From positions 71,363,240-71,427,239 of the forward strand of contig CM071573.1 in assembly GCA_036426205.1 (NCBI GenBank): a DNA stretch of 64,000 bases. The letters are read 5' to 3'. The notes under the pieces were generated by a model, which was given only the letters and a program-made list of their open reading frames with translations, was not told where the DNA came from and did no database searches. The stretch's first letter is position 1, and each line of letters starts with the position of its first letter. Source of the DNA: Ascaphus truei (lineage: Eukaryota > Chordata > Amphibia > Anura > Ascaphidae). The position numbers were made by a program, and so were the translations under genes. Of the stretch, positions 11,671-23,990 are shown piece by piece.

Positions 11671-13705
11671 AACAAGTAAATGAGAGAGACCCCTGCAAGA
11701 AAAAGCTTGTATATGACAGAACAAAGCTGCTTGGAACTATGCCGTATCCTTCTATCCTTCCTTTGGGGAGCTGGGATAGGTAGCCACTACTATTTGCTAG
11801 GCAGGAGACATGGCCAAACAGACAACATTCACCCACAATTCCTGGGGGTGTTCACACTTTCCATTTAAAAGGGCAGTCAATGCTGGAACCCAAGAGAACT
11901 AATGACAGTGGCACGTTTAATAAGTCAGGGCTGCTGTTTTCAAGGATTTTATTCTTTTTTCAGGATCTTTGGGCCTCACAACTGACTATAGGGTATTTTT
12001 TTTTGCGAATTTCAAGGATATTGAAAGGCAGACGAGTGTGAAGAAGAAGCAGCAGCAGCCTCCTCCTCTCTACCGTGATGCATAAAGGCGCGGAGCGGCT
12101 GTCAATCTGACGAAGGGTGGTTGTATGACCCCCCTGAAACATAGTGCTTGATTTTCTGCGCTGCTACTCATCTAATAAACTGTGCGGTTTGCGCATATAT
12201 GGACGCCATTCCTGTCGTGCTGCTACTTTGAATCTTTGCCTCTTGAGTATCTGAAAGCAGCTGATTGCAGGGCGCTGGATTACGTAGCGACTGCACGGGG
12301 AGAGAAAATGGAGTGCCTGACTATACTCTTTCAACAAGAAAGGAGAGTGCTGGCTTATACGAACCTATCTTATATACAGAAAAGTATTCACTTCTATTTT
12401 ATGCAAACTCATAAAAAATGTAAAACTAGCCCCAAAAAATAGATTTGAGCATCAGAATGCAACGGAATTTCATTAGGACCTTGAGTAATATATTTCAAAT
12501 CATAATGCATTCTGTTTTCAACAAATTGACACTTTAAATTTCTTCCTTTTTTTAACCTTTATATCTTTCTACCGCAAGATACATGGATGTTATGGGGTCT
12601 AATTATAACCACAATAACTAAGTATTGTAATAAATTAATTAACCATGTAAGCAGAGGATATAGTGCGTTATTGGACGTAGCTTAATATAGTTGTGCCCAA
12701 ATTATTTGTTATTACTGGACAGTGCGTGATTTGTAAGGGGTGAGGAAGTGATAATTGTTCTGAGCCTCTCTACATATATAGGGGCCTCAGGTTTGTTCAG
12801 TTTAGTGATCATCCATAATGTCTTTGCAGCACATATCCAGCTAAACTCTTCAATTATGGAGGGACTATCAGTTAATGGTTGATTGTATTTTTGTGATGGA
12901 AGAGGTTTAGAAAAGGTCTAGATATGAATATTAGTGCGAGAGGACATAGGTGCCAGCTGCACCAGGCCAGATACAAGCTAAAAGTAACCCTGAGATTCGT
13001 TTATTTTGCCATGGACATATTGGGGTCACTTATTTTCATGTCAATTTGATACAGGCACAGAATCAAGAGAATACGTAACTTCAGGGTGATTAGTAGATGA
13101 GTCACCAAATTAATATTAATGTATATATAGAATACATAATTGGCAGCTGTTAATTTCAAAGTGTAATCAAATCATGTTGTTTAGGAAACATCTTCAAAAA
13201 CTGCAAGATGTAACTAACACCTTTTAAATTTGCACCTACCTATCTTTCATTTGGTAGAACATCTGGATCGCAGCTGTAATTGATAAGTGGAACATCAGGA
13301 AAAAGCTACTAATTAGCACTCAGTGCATATTGCATTTTATATTACATACATTTTCTCTGATGGTCCAATTAAAGAATTGATAGCTTTAAGACAGGACATA
13401 TGATAATATTTGCATATTCTTTTATATATCATGAAGTTGCACTTATACACGGAACGTAGAAAATAAGTAGAATATCTCAATTTCATTTTCTGTGCCTTAT
13501 AACAGAATCCCTTTATCATATTGCAGGCTCTTTTAAAATGGAATTGACACAACAATCTCTGTTCAGTTTGATTACATTTCAATATTATGAAGTAGTCTCT
13601 GACTGTGCATATGTTTATGGGGCAGTGATGAACATTAGCATTGTGGTATACTTAACATATTCTTGCAGATTTTTCAGTAATATATGTGCACATACATACA
13701 TAGGT
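11671..13705. other. No gene recognised
   Basis: AT-rich sequence. The open frames present (up to 86 codons) lack recognisable domains or splice context. A CAG/AGC-rich patch lies at about 12040-12062. Confidence 0.5.
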
Positions 13706-13929
13706 CAGGGGGTTCTGAACTTCAGTCCTCAAGCCCCTCCCCCAAACAGAGCAGGTTTTCAGGATATCCCAGCTTCAGCACAGGTGGCTCAGTCAAAGAC
13801 TCTATCTCTGATTAAGCCACCTGTGCTGAAGCAGGGGCTGATTTAGCCACCTGTGCAGAATAAGGGATATCCTGAAAACCTGACTTGTAGGGGGGTGAGG
13901 GGATTGAGGACTGGGGTGCAGCACCCCTG
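13706..13929. mobile_element. Palindromic hAT-like MITE
   Basis: Begins CAGGGGGTTCTGAACTTCAG and ends GCAGCACCCCTG. The two halves are inverted repeats built from the phrases CAGGATATCC, TTCAGCACAGGTGGCTCA and GCCACCTGTGCTGAAGCAGG. It is one of at least eleven copies in the window. The CAGGG-type ends and the 8-bp target duplications of sister copies point to the hAT superfamily. Non-coding. Confidence 0.75.
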
Positions 13930-14534
13930 TACTAAGGGACTGTATAACCACTTAGTCTTTTTCTGATAGACCCAATGAACATTTAATCTAATTTAGCTTC
14001 TGAATGTTTTTTTTTTATTGTTTTAAAACTAGTGATAATCCTACATGATAATGTTACTTTATGGTAACACTACTCCTAGGTGCCTTATTCCACCTATGGC
14101 TTCTTGCTTTAACAAAACTCCTTAACCATCAGGGGCACATGAACAGGTTTACTGAAATATTCTTAATTGACCAATAGTCAGTACCAGTACTAGGTTCTGC
14201 AAAGGCAAACAAAAGGCACACTACAGTATGTTTACTAGATGCATATTAAAATCAGCCATGTAAATGACACCACACTTATAACCAAATGTTCATGAGTGGG
14301 AAGTACATATGAAGCTTCTGAATTCAAACTATATGATTCACAGGTCATCTTCCATAGCTTCAACACAAATGACAATTAGTTATTTTGCTGACAGCTTTTG
14401 GCCAAGAATAAATCATATATGGATTTCACAGCTACAGGGATCAGAAAGCAAAGGACCAAGAAAATAAGGCAGGTATGCATACTGTCTGATTTATAGTCCC
14501 ATATAATTGTAAATTAGTCCCATATAATTGTAAA

Positions 14535-14576
<42 letters not shown>

Positions 14577-15028
14577 TATATATATATTGTGAAGGGTTTG
14601 GGGCAAACACTTAAATAGTATAGATCAGACTGCTGGAGAGGGTGCTGCTATCAGAGTACCTACAGTATAAGGTACTGTACAAAAATAGCAAAGGGATAGG
14701 CACACCATAAATGGGGAAAAAAATATTTTATTGGCCCAAAGTTTTGCCTACCCACCGGAGCCTTTATCAAGAGTCTTGATAAAGCCTTTATGCAATAACT
14801 TGTATATAATGTATAACCCTGCTCCCCTATTGTAACTATATATTTGTAACCATAACTTTGTGCCCAGGACATACTTGAAAACGAGAGGTAACTCTCAATG
14901 TATTACTTCCTGGTATAACATTTTATAAATAAATTAGCGCTCTTGATAAAGGTCCAGAGTGTAGCCGAAACGTTGGGGCAATAAAAGATATATATTTTTT
15001 GCATATTTATGATGTGCCTATCCCTATG

Positions 15029-15063
<35 letters not shown>

Positions 15064-15105
15064 CCCAGCTTGCATTGTAACACTGTTGTTGCAAATTACA
15101 GAGAG

Positions 15106-15155
<50 letters not shown>

Positions 15156-15225
15156 GGTTTTTGTTTTTTTTTTTTGGTGCTGTGTGGTGTGTGTGTGTGT
15201 GTGTGTGTGTGTGTTGTTGTGTGTG

Positions 15226-15257
<32 letters not shown>

Positions 15258-15776
15258 TATAATATTGTGAAGGGTTTGGGGCAAACACTTAAATAATAGA
15301 TCACGACTGCTGGGGGGTGCTGCTATCAGAGTACCTACGTATAAGGTACTGTACAAAATAGCAAAGGATAGGCACCCATAAATGGGAAAAAATATTTTAT
15401 TGGCCCAAAGTTTTGCACTACCCACCGGGCCTTTATCAAGAGTCTTGATAAAGCCTTTATGCAATAACTTGTATATAATGTATACCCTGCTCCCCTATTG
15501 TAACTATATATTTTGAACCATAACTTTGTGCCCAGGACATACTTGAAAACGAGAGGTTAACTCTCAAGTCTTACTTCTGGTATACATTTTTATAAAAAAT
15601 TAGCGCTCTTGATAACGTCCAGAGTGTAGCCGAAACGTTGGGCAATAAAGATATATATTTTTGACATATTTATGATGTGCCTATCCCTATGTATTATTTA
15701 ATATATATATATATATATTATATCCCAGCTGTGCATTGTAACACTGTTGTTGCAATTACGAGAGGAGGTGTGGTGT
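14535..15776. repeat. Tandem duplication (GT)n-unit-(GT)n-unit
   Basis: A unit of about 535 bp (14574-15108) is repeated at 15257-15776, each preceded by a long (GT)n run. Differences between copies are chiefly single-base indels. Each unit contains an inverted pair of Penelope-like tails (family C; 14690-15025 and 15345-15690). In these, CTTGATAAAGG is followed by a short stem and CCGAAACGTTGG. All open frames here are CA/GT low-complexity translations. Confidence 0.8.
14942..14975 (+). ncRNA. Hammerhead-ribozyme-like motif, degenerate
   Basis: The order is CTTGATAAAG, GTCC, a short loop, AGCC, then GAAAC and GTTGG. This follows the type I layout (CUGAUGA core, stem II, GAAA, stem III, NUH) with changes in the first core box. 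A second copy lies at about 15608-15640. Activity is doubtful because the CUGAUGA box is not intact. Penelope-like elements are known to carry such motifs. Confidence 0.3.
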
Positions 15777-15790
15777 GAGTGTGTTGGTGT

Positions 15791-15863
<73 letters not shown>

Positions 15864-16045
15864 ATTATATATATATAGACTATGTAGTAAGGTTAGGTGC
15901 GGTAACAAAAGTGGACAAAAACCCTCCACAGTTTAAGAGCATTTAAAAAGCAAACATACAGTACATTATTTACAGGGTTCTAAATATATATTATATTATT
16001 ATATATTATATATTATTATATATTATATTATATATATATATACAT
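15777..16045. repeat. (GT)n and (TA)n microsatellites
   Basis: A GT run at about 15790-15860 is followed, after a short unique stretch at about 15880-15985, by irregular TATAT/ATTATA repeats at 15987-16042. The stretch starting near 15905 (ACAAAAACCCTCCAC) recurs at about 63555. Confidence 0.85.
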
Positions 16046-17429
16046 AAAGCAACTGTAAATATTCCTGTATATTCATTTGCATGTCTTAGACAGGTCAGCA
16101 ACCCTGTCTTTCACCATTATCACCCAGCAAACATATATATACATTTACACACACACGTTTCAAGCAGTGCAATGTATTTCCATTAAAAAAACAACCATAA
16201 TGTGATTGTTTTTACTATAACTATGATCATTAAATATTGGACATAGTGTTATCCCTAAAGAATATTTTCCTTTACAATACAATATAATCTGCCTTCTTGA
16301 AAATGTGTGTCTTTAAAATTACAGCTCTAGAAATGTAAAATTGACATATCCTGCTAAATTTCAGTATATATTTGAGTAATTGCAATATTTAAGTTATTTA
16401 CCAATTAGAATTCCACCAGGTCCATTAAATAAACTATGTAAACACTTAATGCTAAGTACCTTTTCCAAAAAAAATAAAATGCATTTATATATCTTATATA
16501 AAAAAAATTGTATTATAATATTCTATACTGAAACAAAAATATGTTCTGCTCCTCCACATTAGATATTGATATAAAATATATTTTTATAATTCTCCATTAT
16601 TTTTGTTTCCTAGTATCCGGAAATGTCAAAAAGAGGAATCACAGTGGGAGGAATTTTATGAACAGGACACGTGCATTCTGTAGGGTACAAAAGTTTGTTC
16701 AAAAACATGCACCAGCAACAAATAATCCACAGTAATATATCAGAGCAATATCAATCTACAAACTCACTCTGCAACAATGAATAACATGCACAAGGTTTAC
16801 AGCAGCACCCTGTTTCAATAAGGACAAAATGACTGTGATGTGAAATGCAGATGCCTCAATTATTCTGCATGCTTGCTCCTTTTCCATGCTAAAAGTAACA
16901 GTGAATGAGATCAGAAATAGTATTCCTCTTATCTCTGATGGCATGGTAAGTGGAAACTCTGCTACGGTGGATTCAAGAGAGTTTATTATTTTGTTTGTAT
17001 TAAACTTCACATTACCTTTAGAGAGAGACCAGTGTCTGGGGGCCACTTGCAGAATTATTAGGTACAGGAGAAGGCTTGCTGTGTCCCTCCAGATGCTCCA
17101 GGGTTGAAATCCTTCCCTTTTATCCTGCTCCCTCTTTCTTCTCTTATGAATTCCTTGCAGAGTGCAGCACAACTTCAGGACTGCCACAGGAATCCTTCAT
17201 CCCCCTCACATCAGAAGATCCATTCTCCACCACTCTGGCAAGCTCCCCTCTCTCCTCCCTCCCACCCCTAAAACTAACATCCACAGCCACCCTGCCCTCA
17301 CTAGTCTCAAGAAAACTTCCCAAAGGTCACATCAGCTCTATCCAACCGCTATAGGTGCTGAAATCCCCAGGCACTTTCCTTGTTTGATTCCCTTTTCCTA
17401 GGAGGTAACAAAATGCAACTTTGTGACCC
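16046..17429. other. No gene recognised
   Basis: AT-rich at first, then more balanced. A minus-strand open frame of 143 codons (16756-17187) has no recognisable motif, domain or splice context, and overlaps other frames on the plus strand. It is treated as chance. Confidence 0.4.
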
Positions 17430-18022
17430 TGCTATATAAGAGTCTCCCTTCCTGGTTTTAAAGGGCTGCAGGTGAAATGCAGAGACAAGAGATTGTCCAG
17501 GGCAAAGATCTCTCCCCCCCCCCCCCCCTTTTTTCTCTCTCCTCGTTTCTCACCTAAAAAGAGCAGACCCAGCCTCCCAGGCACAGCGGTGAAGTGACAG
17601 GGAGCCCCAGATGCAGAGAGGACGAAGAGATGCTGCGGATCACTTTAAGAGCAGCCAGTTCCCATTGCCATGTCATGAATATTTCAGTGGGAGTTAAGCT
17701 GCCCTCAGCTGATGTCATTCTAGTTGCTGCTTTGGTGACTCCACGAATCCCCCAAAGATCAGATGTGACGAGCAGGAGAGAGAGAGAGAGAAAAAAACAG
17801 ACTCAGGTGCAGCTTTAACTGAGCAGTAATAATCTGCAGTGTCTCCCAGTATATATCTATACACCCTCTCCCTGTATAAACCCGGAGAGCAGGCGGCTGG
17901 AGCACAGGCTTTTCTTGTTCTGATCGCCTGTACTCGGGAGTATTTTACCCAAATATGATCAGGGGAGACGCACACACTTCTATATCCCCGTCATTCTAAT
18001 CTGTTGGAAGGATGGGGAAGGT
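17430..18022 (+). promoter_or_regulatory. Candidate promoter and first exon
   Basis: A TATA box (GCTATATAAGAG, 17431-17442) is followed by about 580 bp of unusually GC-balanced sequence. That stretch ends in ATGGGGAAG followed by a strong donor, GTGAGT, at 18021. If real, transcription would start near 17465 and the exon would end with the codons Met-Gly-Lys. No protein family can be recognised from three residues. A C-run (about 17514-17527) and a (GA)n run lie inside. A host promoter is inference only. Confidence 0.25.
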
Positions 18023-18189
18023 GAGTTGGTTCTCTGAAGTCTTAAAGCGCCCCCTTCCTACCCTGTGAGTCGGAAAAGAGAATGAAAGGGATCTGAGATA
18101 AAGCGAAATTCATTGTGTTCTTGCTGGGTACTTGTGTCTCCACTTAACCCCTTTGATGACAGTGCCATTAAATTGTCCTCGGACACTAA

Positions 18190-18365
18190 AGTGATTATTA
18201 TTACTATTATTATTAGTATAGTAAGTGTTAGTATCATTTATATGATCAATGTAAGTATTATTACCAATCATATTGGTATTCGAAATATTAGAGAAACTAC
18301 TAATACTATTAATAATAATATTGTGTTAATAGGTGGTAATAACATAATTATTAACAACAGCAAAT
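18190..18365. repeat. ATT/TAA-rich simple repeat
   Basis: Degenerate trinucleotide repeats of the ATT/ATA type with interruptions. The open frame through it is Ile/Asn-rich and an artefact. Confidence 0.6.
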
Positions 18366-18516
18366 AGTAATCTAATTATCATTATGAATGCACACCCTTG
18401 TAGAAGGATACTATATTAGACTAAATATAATATGTAGGTAAAGGAGCACAAGACACACATGATTTAAATTCTGGGAGAACTGAACGTTTGCTCCGGAGAG
18501 CTAACAGTTTTTTTTA

Positions 18517-18785
18517 TTAGTAGAGATATGCAAATGTCTTTAGAAGTGCTTGACAAAAATGTTCCCTATTTTTCTTTTTAAATGTTGCGTTTTTGCACAT
18601 ATTCAAATTGTGCAAAATGTCCCCAATTCTAGCCAGAATTTTATAACTTGCACATTGACTTTTAATGCTTGGCAAAATTTTGTTTGCCAAGCTTTGCTGT
18701 TCTGCAAATTTTGGTGTGAACCACCCTCCCCTGCAAATTTTGGCTGGTTTGCAAAGTTTCGCCAAAAAGCTGCACATCTCTACGT
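18517..18785. mobile_element. Short MITE with TAGAGAT ends
   Basis: Left end TAGAGATATGCAAATG and right end GCTGCACATCTCTA are inverted repeats of about 12 bp. The interior is built from repeated TTTGCAAA/TTTTGGC-like words and is itself partly self-complementary. Frames on both strands are mutual shadows. hAT-type ends are possible. Confidence 0.5.
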
Positions 18786-20724
18786 ACTGTATTAGCACTA
18801 GCTGATTCCTAAAGCCTAGCCCTGTGTCCCTTTATCTCCACGCACTTGGCCAGCTCATGTTAAACTGACAGATATACTATATCATTTAGATTTATTTTAT
18901 TCACGAAGCCACTGAACAATAAAAATATTCACATGAAATTAAGTATTTCTTAACGTAATAAATGTAATTGTAAATAATAGATGGTGGAGAGATGTCTGTT
19001 TTCTATATATTAACCTACTTCTATAAATTTGGTATTATTGCTTAGGCTGATGAACTGATGACTGTATTAGGACCAATAACAGGTTTGGAGATGTGTACCC
19101 TCATTTAGGCCCGGATACATCAAGCTTCGTTAACACTGAGTTAATATCGCACCCAGCACCCTCAAAAAACAACGTGTTTTACCGCAGTTTCATGACAGTG
19201 GACATCAGCATTGTGGTAATAATTGAATAATTTTTTTATTGTTAATAAATTAATATGGAATGCGGGAATTAACACGATTGTTAATGATGCGTTTATTACC
19301 GCATCGTGATCGCATTAATAATATTTCTATCATAGGCTTCTGTAATATGTATCATTACAAAACCTTATAGTACAAGTTACATTAACCTCTTTGATGCCTG
19401 CGGCTAACAAGGTATACCACAGGCATCAAAGGGGTTAATACATTAAAAAAACCTATACTACCTACCTCCCTTGGCTACCTTAGTGGCTGGTAAAGCCGAG
19501 TGCTTTCATAACCAGTTAAGGTGGCCAGGGGGGATGGTAGTGTATTCATATGTTGATATTAACCCCTTTAAAGCCCTTTGTGGGCAGCTAGTCATGGAAA
19601 CCCATGACTAGCTGACCACATGGCCTACTGAGGGGTTAATATTTCTTGTAAATGTATTCAAAAGTAATATTTTATCGCCGACTTCATGTTGGTTTCGGTT
19701 ATCTTGCCTATGTATATAATGGGCAATACTGTATATACATAGGTAAGACAAGGCTAACGCCAGCCGGGAATAGGTGGTACAAAAAAAGTGCGGTATTTCT
19801 GCCGTTAATCACATCCCGATAAATATCAGAATGTGATCTATGATATGATAATACAAAAAAAAAAGCAAAATTATGACATTTTAACGGATCAAATAAAAAA
19901 TGCTTTATTTTTAGCGGTTCAACATTGATGTATTGCAGTGTAAAAAGAACAGACATTTTGGGGTGATAATACCGCGTTTTTGGGGTTCACGGAGCTCGAT
20001 GTATCTATAAGTTTAACTTGTAGGGTTTTGTTCTCTGCCTGGTCATAGCATTTTATGACACTGTGTTGGCCTCTGATAACTTTTTTCTGGACATAGAAAG
20101 ATATGACATGCTGCATACCGCATGATATATCTTTTTGTGCTGACTATATACCTGATTATTATTAATATCTAATAAGATTGATCTCATTCAGAGGTACAAA
20201 TGTTGTGGTTTCGTTATTATTATTTTTTTAGCATGCTAATGGTCTTACTATTACATAGATTATTTTTGGGATCGTAGTGAATTTCTCGTGACCATTGCAC
20301 ACTTCCCTAACATACATGGCACATGTTGTTTAATATAATCATTGTGAGGTACTGTAGTGCTGTCTGACATGTTTGGAAAGTACTTCTTTAGTAACGAATA
20401 TACTACAAAAAGCCCGTTATAGCAACATATGTTGGGTGATCATATGGTTTTATTTTACCACTGTGTAGCTTTATTTCCTCTTCTTGAAGCAGTTTCTCTT
20501 CCAAGGGTAAAGCTATTGACTCAGGACACATGAATCCAGAACTGGAAATGCCCCTCCTATTACATCCCGTACTGCATACCTCTTCCACTTGTATTGTTGG
20601 TTGAATCAATTTATAGTAGAAACTTTACATTATCTTGTTGAGAGTAACATTGTTACTTCCATAGTGGTCAGAATGGCACTGGAATAATTATGTCATACAT
20701 ACATTTAGATTAGATGTTAAACTC
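18786..20724. other. Anonymous region with hairpins
   Basis: No gene recognised. Two hairpins are visible: TTTGATGCCTG...CAGGCATCAAAG at about 19389-19432 and CTAGTCATGG...CCATGACTAG at about 19588-19612. Both are flanked by AACCCCTTT-like words, and both probably belong to one non-autonomous element. Similar GGTTAA/CCTTAG words occur near 30360-30400. Element ends were not defined. Confidence 0.4.
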
Positions 20725-20799
20725 TTCGATTGTAAGCTCTTGGGGCAGGGACTCCTTTTCCTAATGTCACTTTTATGTCTCAAACTCTTACTCCCATTA
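20725..20799 (+). repeat. SINE-like repeat, first part
   Basis: Contains GATTGTAAGCTCTTGGGGCA and GGGACTCCTTTTCCTAATG, the plus-orientation 5' part of the SINE-like family. It continues after 21065, so a MITE has inserted into it. Confidence 0.6.
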
Positions 20800-21065
20800 G
20801 GCTGCGCTTATAGTGCCGGCGACGGCGTGACGGAGCGACAGTGCTACCAAAAATCTGGTAGTCACTGATACTTGATTTTTGGAGAGATAGTCGCCACTTG
20901 TGACTGCCTCTAAACCAATCACAGAGCGCCTATTGCACTATGCCCTCCCCCTTGGTGACGTCACTGGGCTTGTCGCCAGCGACGTCTCTCAAACTTGAAA
21001 TACAACTTTCGCCAATGGCGACGGTTGATGTCATTGGTCGCGTCGCCGGCACTATAAAGGCGACT
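20800..21065. mobile_element. GC-rich MITE nested in a SINE-like repeat
   Basis: The ends are inverted repeats sharing TTATAGTGCCGGCGACG (20809 onward, and its complement at about 21040-21056). The interior is rich in GCGAC/GTCGC words. It separates two collinear parts of a SINE-like repeat. A clean target duplication is not evident; TTA-like words flank both sides. The superfamily is not assigned. Confidence 0.6.
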
Positions 21066-21150
21066 TTAAGTGTTATATTATTATGTCACGTATATTACTG
21101 CTGTGAAGAGCTCTGTACATAGATGGTGCTATATAAGTAAAGAGAGACGT
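21066..21150 (+). repeat. SINE-like repeat, second part
   Basis: TATTACTGCTGTGAAGAGCT, GTACATAGATGGTGCTATAT and AAGTAAAGAGAGACGTACAT complete the repeat begun at 20725. The tail is a degenerate GTACATACATA. Confidence 0.6.
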
Positions 21151-21179
21151 ACATACATAAAAAATGTACAAGAATTCTA

Positions 21180-22262
21180 ATAAAAACATATGACAGACAG
21201 CAGGCTTAGCAATAGTGCCCAATGTCCGGCTGTAGCTGCAAAGGCAAATAAGATATTAGAAAAACTGGACTGAACAGTCCTAGGATCAGTGCGATAGGAT
21301 GTTAAAAAGGATTATAATGCATTGAAATGTATCTCAAGTCCCATAGATAGAGCCAGGTAGTATAGCGTGTTGATACTCTAGGAGTTTAGATGATTTCTTT
21401 AAGCAAACTTGATCAGCAATCCATTAGATAACCACTCATAATTTAGTAGATGCCACATGAGGGGCTTAACTCCAAGTGGAACTTATGGTTATTAAGGGAA
21501 GATATAGCCTGTAAAGCTGTTCTAGCCTGTTCACCACCACACTTATTGGAGGTACTACTTAGAGTATAATGATTAGATGAGATGACAATATGTAGAAGTA
21601 AACATAATTATGCCCCTTTCTAAAGCATTAGTAAGACCCCACCTTAAATATGGAGTACAGTTTTGGGCACCACTCTATAAAAAATACATTATGGAACTAG
21701 AAAAAGTGCAGAGAAGAGCCACCAAATTAATAAAGGGGATGGATATTTTGATTTATGAGGAGAGGCTAGCTAAATTAGATTTGTTTACATTAGAAAAGGG
21801 GCATCTAAGAGGTGACATGATAACCATTTACAAATACCGGTATATTCAGGGACAATACAAGGAGCTTTCAAAATAACTATTCATCCCAAGGGCAGTACAA
21901 AGGACTCGGGGGCATCCCTTAAGGTCGGAGGAAAGGAGATCTCTCCAGCAACAAAGGAAAGGGTTCTTTACAGTAAGGGCAGTTAAATGGGAAATTCATT
22001 ACCCATGGGGACTGTGATGGCAGATGCAATAGAGATCTTTAAAAAAAAGGTTGGACATATTTTTAGAAAGGAAAGGTATACAGGGATATATCATATCAAA
22101 TAAGTAAACATGGGAAGCATGTTGATCCAGGGAGTAATCTGATTGCCATTAATTGGAGTCAGGAAGGAATTACATTTCCCCCTATGAGACATCATTAGAT
22201 GATATTTCATTGGGGTTTTTTGTTTGCCTTCCTTTGGGTCAAAATACTGTAAATACACATAT
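21180..22262 (+). pseudogene. CR1/L2-like LINE 3' end
   Basis: The segment at 21610-21876 encodes [14 protein letters not shown], then [28 protein letters not shown] and LRGDMI. These are the conserved C-terminal residues of CR1/L2-clade reverse transcriptases. Downstream is a 3' UTR-like stretch ending around 22200-22260 (TTCATTGGGGTTTTTTGTTT, then GCCTTCCTTTGGG), typical of such LINEs in frogs. The upstream part (21180-21600) is broken in frame. It is 5'-truncated and inactive. Another relic of this group is at 51480-52740. Confidence 0.7.
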
Positions 22263-23386
22263 AAGTAAAGTATCTGTCGTCTAAAGTTAACACAGATTGA
22301 ATGAGTAACAATTACATGACTCCCTGTGTCTACAACAAGGCATTGGATTCCGCTTCTGTCTGGCAGGGAAGGTGTTAGTAAATCATTTGGGTTATTTCAT
22401 GGCGAGTTTTTGCTGCACTAAACGGCTTTTAGCTGAACATTTTTTGCAGCCAGCTCTTAAACTGTTCATTGATACCTTCATGTAATTTGTTAGAGTCTAT
22501 AACATACTATTTCCGGTATAAGCATTTGGTTAAATAATCTCTTGGTGCAATAGTCTTCTTTAATTAATGCATGTATTATATCACTGGAGTACCGTGATAT
22601 TATGTGATTCGTAGTCATAACATATTCAGATTTCACCCTATGAACTGCAAATAGTTGCACAAAGTGTTTAATCCCCGTAGCATACTAACATATGGGTCAG
22701 GTTATCAGAACTTCACTCCAGTTTTGCAGTGAATTAATTATGCTAATGGTTTCAGATTAACAATATCTCAAGCCTATGGAACAGAAAGCCATGAAGGCAT
22801 TTATTTGACCAAGTCCCGAAGAAGTAGTGATACTGTGCTTGGTATCAGGCGAGTCTAAACATGTTTAATATGGGGGCTAAGCTGTTGGACTGTAATGGTT
22901 AAGGAAATTCAAAAATCAATACTAGGGACCCTGATATGGAGGAGAATCCCAGATACACACGATTGTTCTCATGTAGACTGACACGTCAAGCTATTTATTG
23001 AACTGGATCAGATTCTGGATTCCCATTCAATGTATTGGGGATTCTTATTTGATGTTGTTCAATTGATCTGGTACTGTTTTTGTATACTCGTTTTACAACA
23101 GATTGTCATCTGGGAGACATGGGGTAAACAACCTTCTAATTCTCCTTATATTTAAATAAATAAAACAGGATGAATATACATTGATTCCATCAGTATTGTC
23201 TGCATAAATCCTAGTAAAAACTGGAAAATGTTGATCCGCTTCAAACACACTGTTACAACTTTACACCCAGTACAATAATGAAACCTCAGGCACTAAACCA
23301 GACTGTGAACTGAAATCCTCTAGACCAGTGTTTTTTTTAAACTTTTTTTGGTTAAGGAATCCTATAATTATATTGTAAAATTTTGA
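22263..23386. other. No gene recognised
   Basis: AT-rich sequence without long frames or recognisable repeats. The last 60 bp (GTTTTTTTTAAACTTTTTTT, GGTTAAGGAATCC) look like the end of a DNA-transposon-like repeat that leads into the minisatellite. Confidence 0.4.
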
Positions 23387-23942
23387 GGAACCTCAACCCT
23401 CTCTAATAACGTGTCTGAGATCAGATGCATTGTAGAGTACGCCCCAACCCTCTCTAATAACGTGTCCTGAGATCATATGATTGTAAGTAACGCCAACACC
23501 ATCTCTATTAACGTGTCTGAGATCAGATGCATTGTAAGGAACCTCAACCCTCTCTAATAACGTGTCTGAGATCAGATGCATTGTAAGGAATCCCAACCCT
23601 CTCTAATAACGTGTCTGAGATCAGATGCATTGTAAGGAACCCCAACCCTCTCTAATAACGTGTCTGAGATCATAATGCATGTAAGGACCCAACCCTCTCT
23701 ATAACGTGTCTGAGATCAGATGCATTGTAGGAACCCAACCCTCTCTATACGTGTCTGAATCAATGCATTGTAAGGAACCTCAACCCTCTCTAATAACGTG
23801 TCTGAGATCAGATGCATTGTAAGGAACCCACAACCTCCTCTAATAACGTGTCTGAGATCAGATTGCATTGTAAGGAACCCCAACCCTCTCTATTAACGTG
23901 TCTGAGATCAGATGCATTGTAAGGAACCTCAACCCTCTCTAG
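23387..23942. repeat. 49-bp minisatellite, about 11 copies
   Basis: Unit: AACCCTCTCTAATAACGTGT, then CTGAGATCAGATGCATTGTA and AGGAACCTC. Copies are nearly identical apart from small indels and occasional changes, and there are no spacers between them, so it is not a CRISPR array. Open frames reading the unit are artefacts. Confidence 0.92.
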
Positions 23943-23990
23943 GAGAGAGGGAGAGAGGGAGAGAGGGAGAGAGGGAGAGAGGGAGAGATC
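23943..23990. repeat. (GGGAGA)n simple repeat
   Basis: Six-base GGGAGA/GAGAGG runs directly follow the minisatellite. Confidence 0.9.

Noticed and set aside
14999..15464. Overlapping Cys/Val and His/Thr open frames
   Set aside because: Translations of (GT)n/(CA)n and (TA)n microsatellites in several frames at once.
16756..17187. 143-codon minus-strand open frame
   Set aside because: No domain, signal, splice context or codon pattern could be supported, and other frames overlap it.
23387..23942. Regular repeats resembling a CRISPR array
   Set aside because: Units are contiguous 49-bp tandem copies with no unique spacers, in a vertebrate-type genome.
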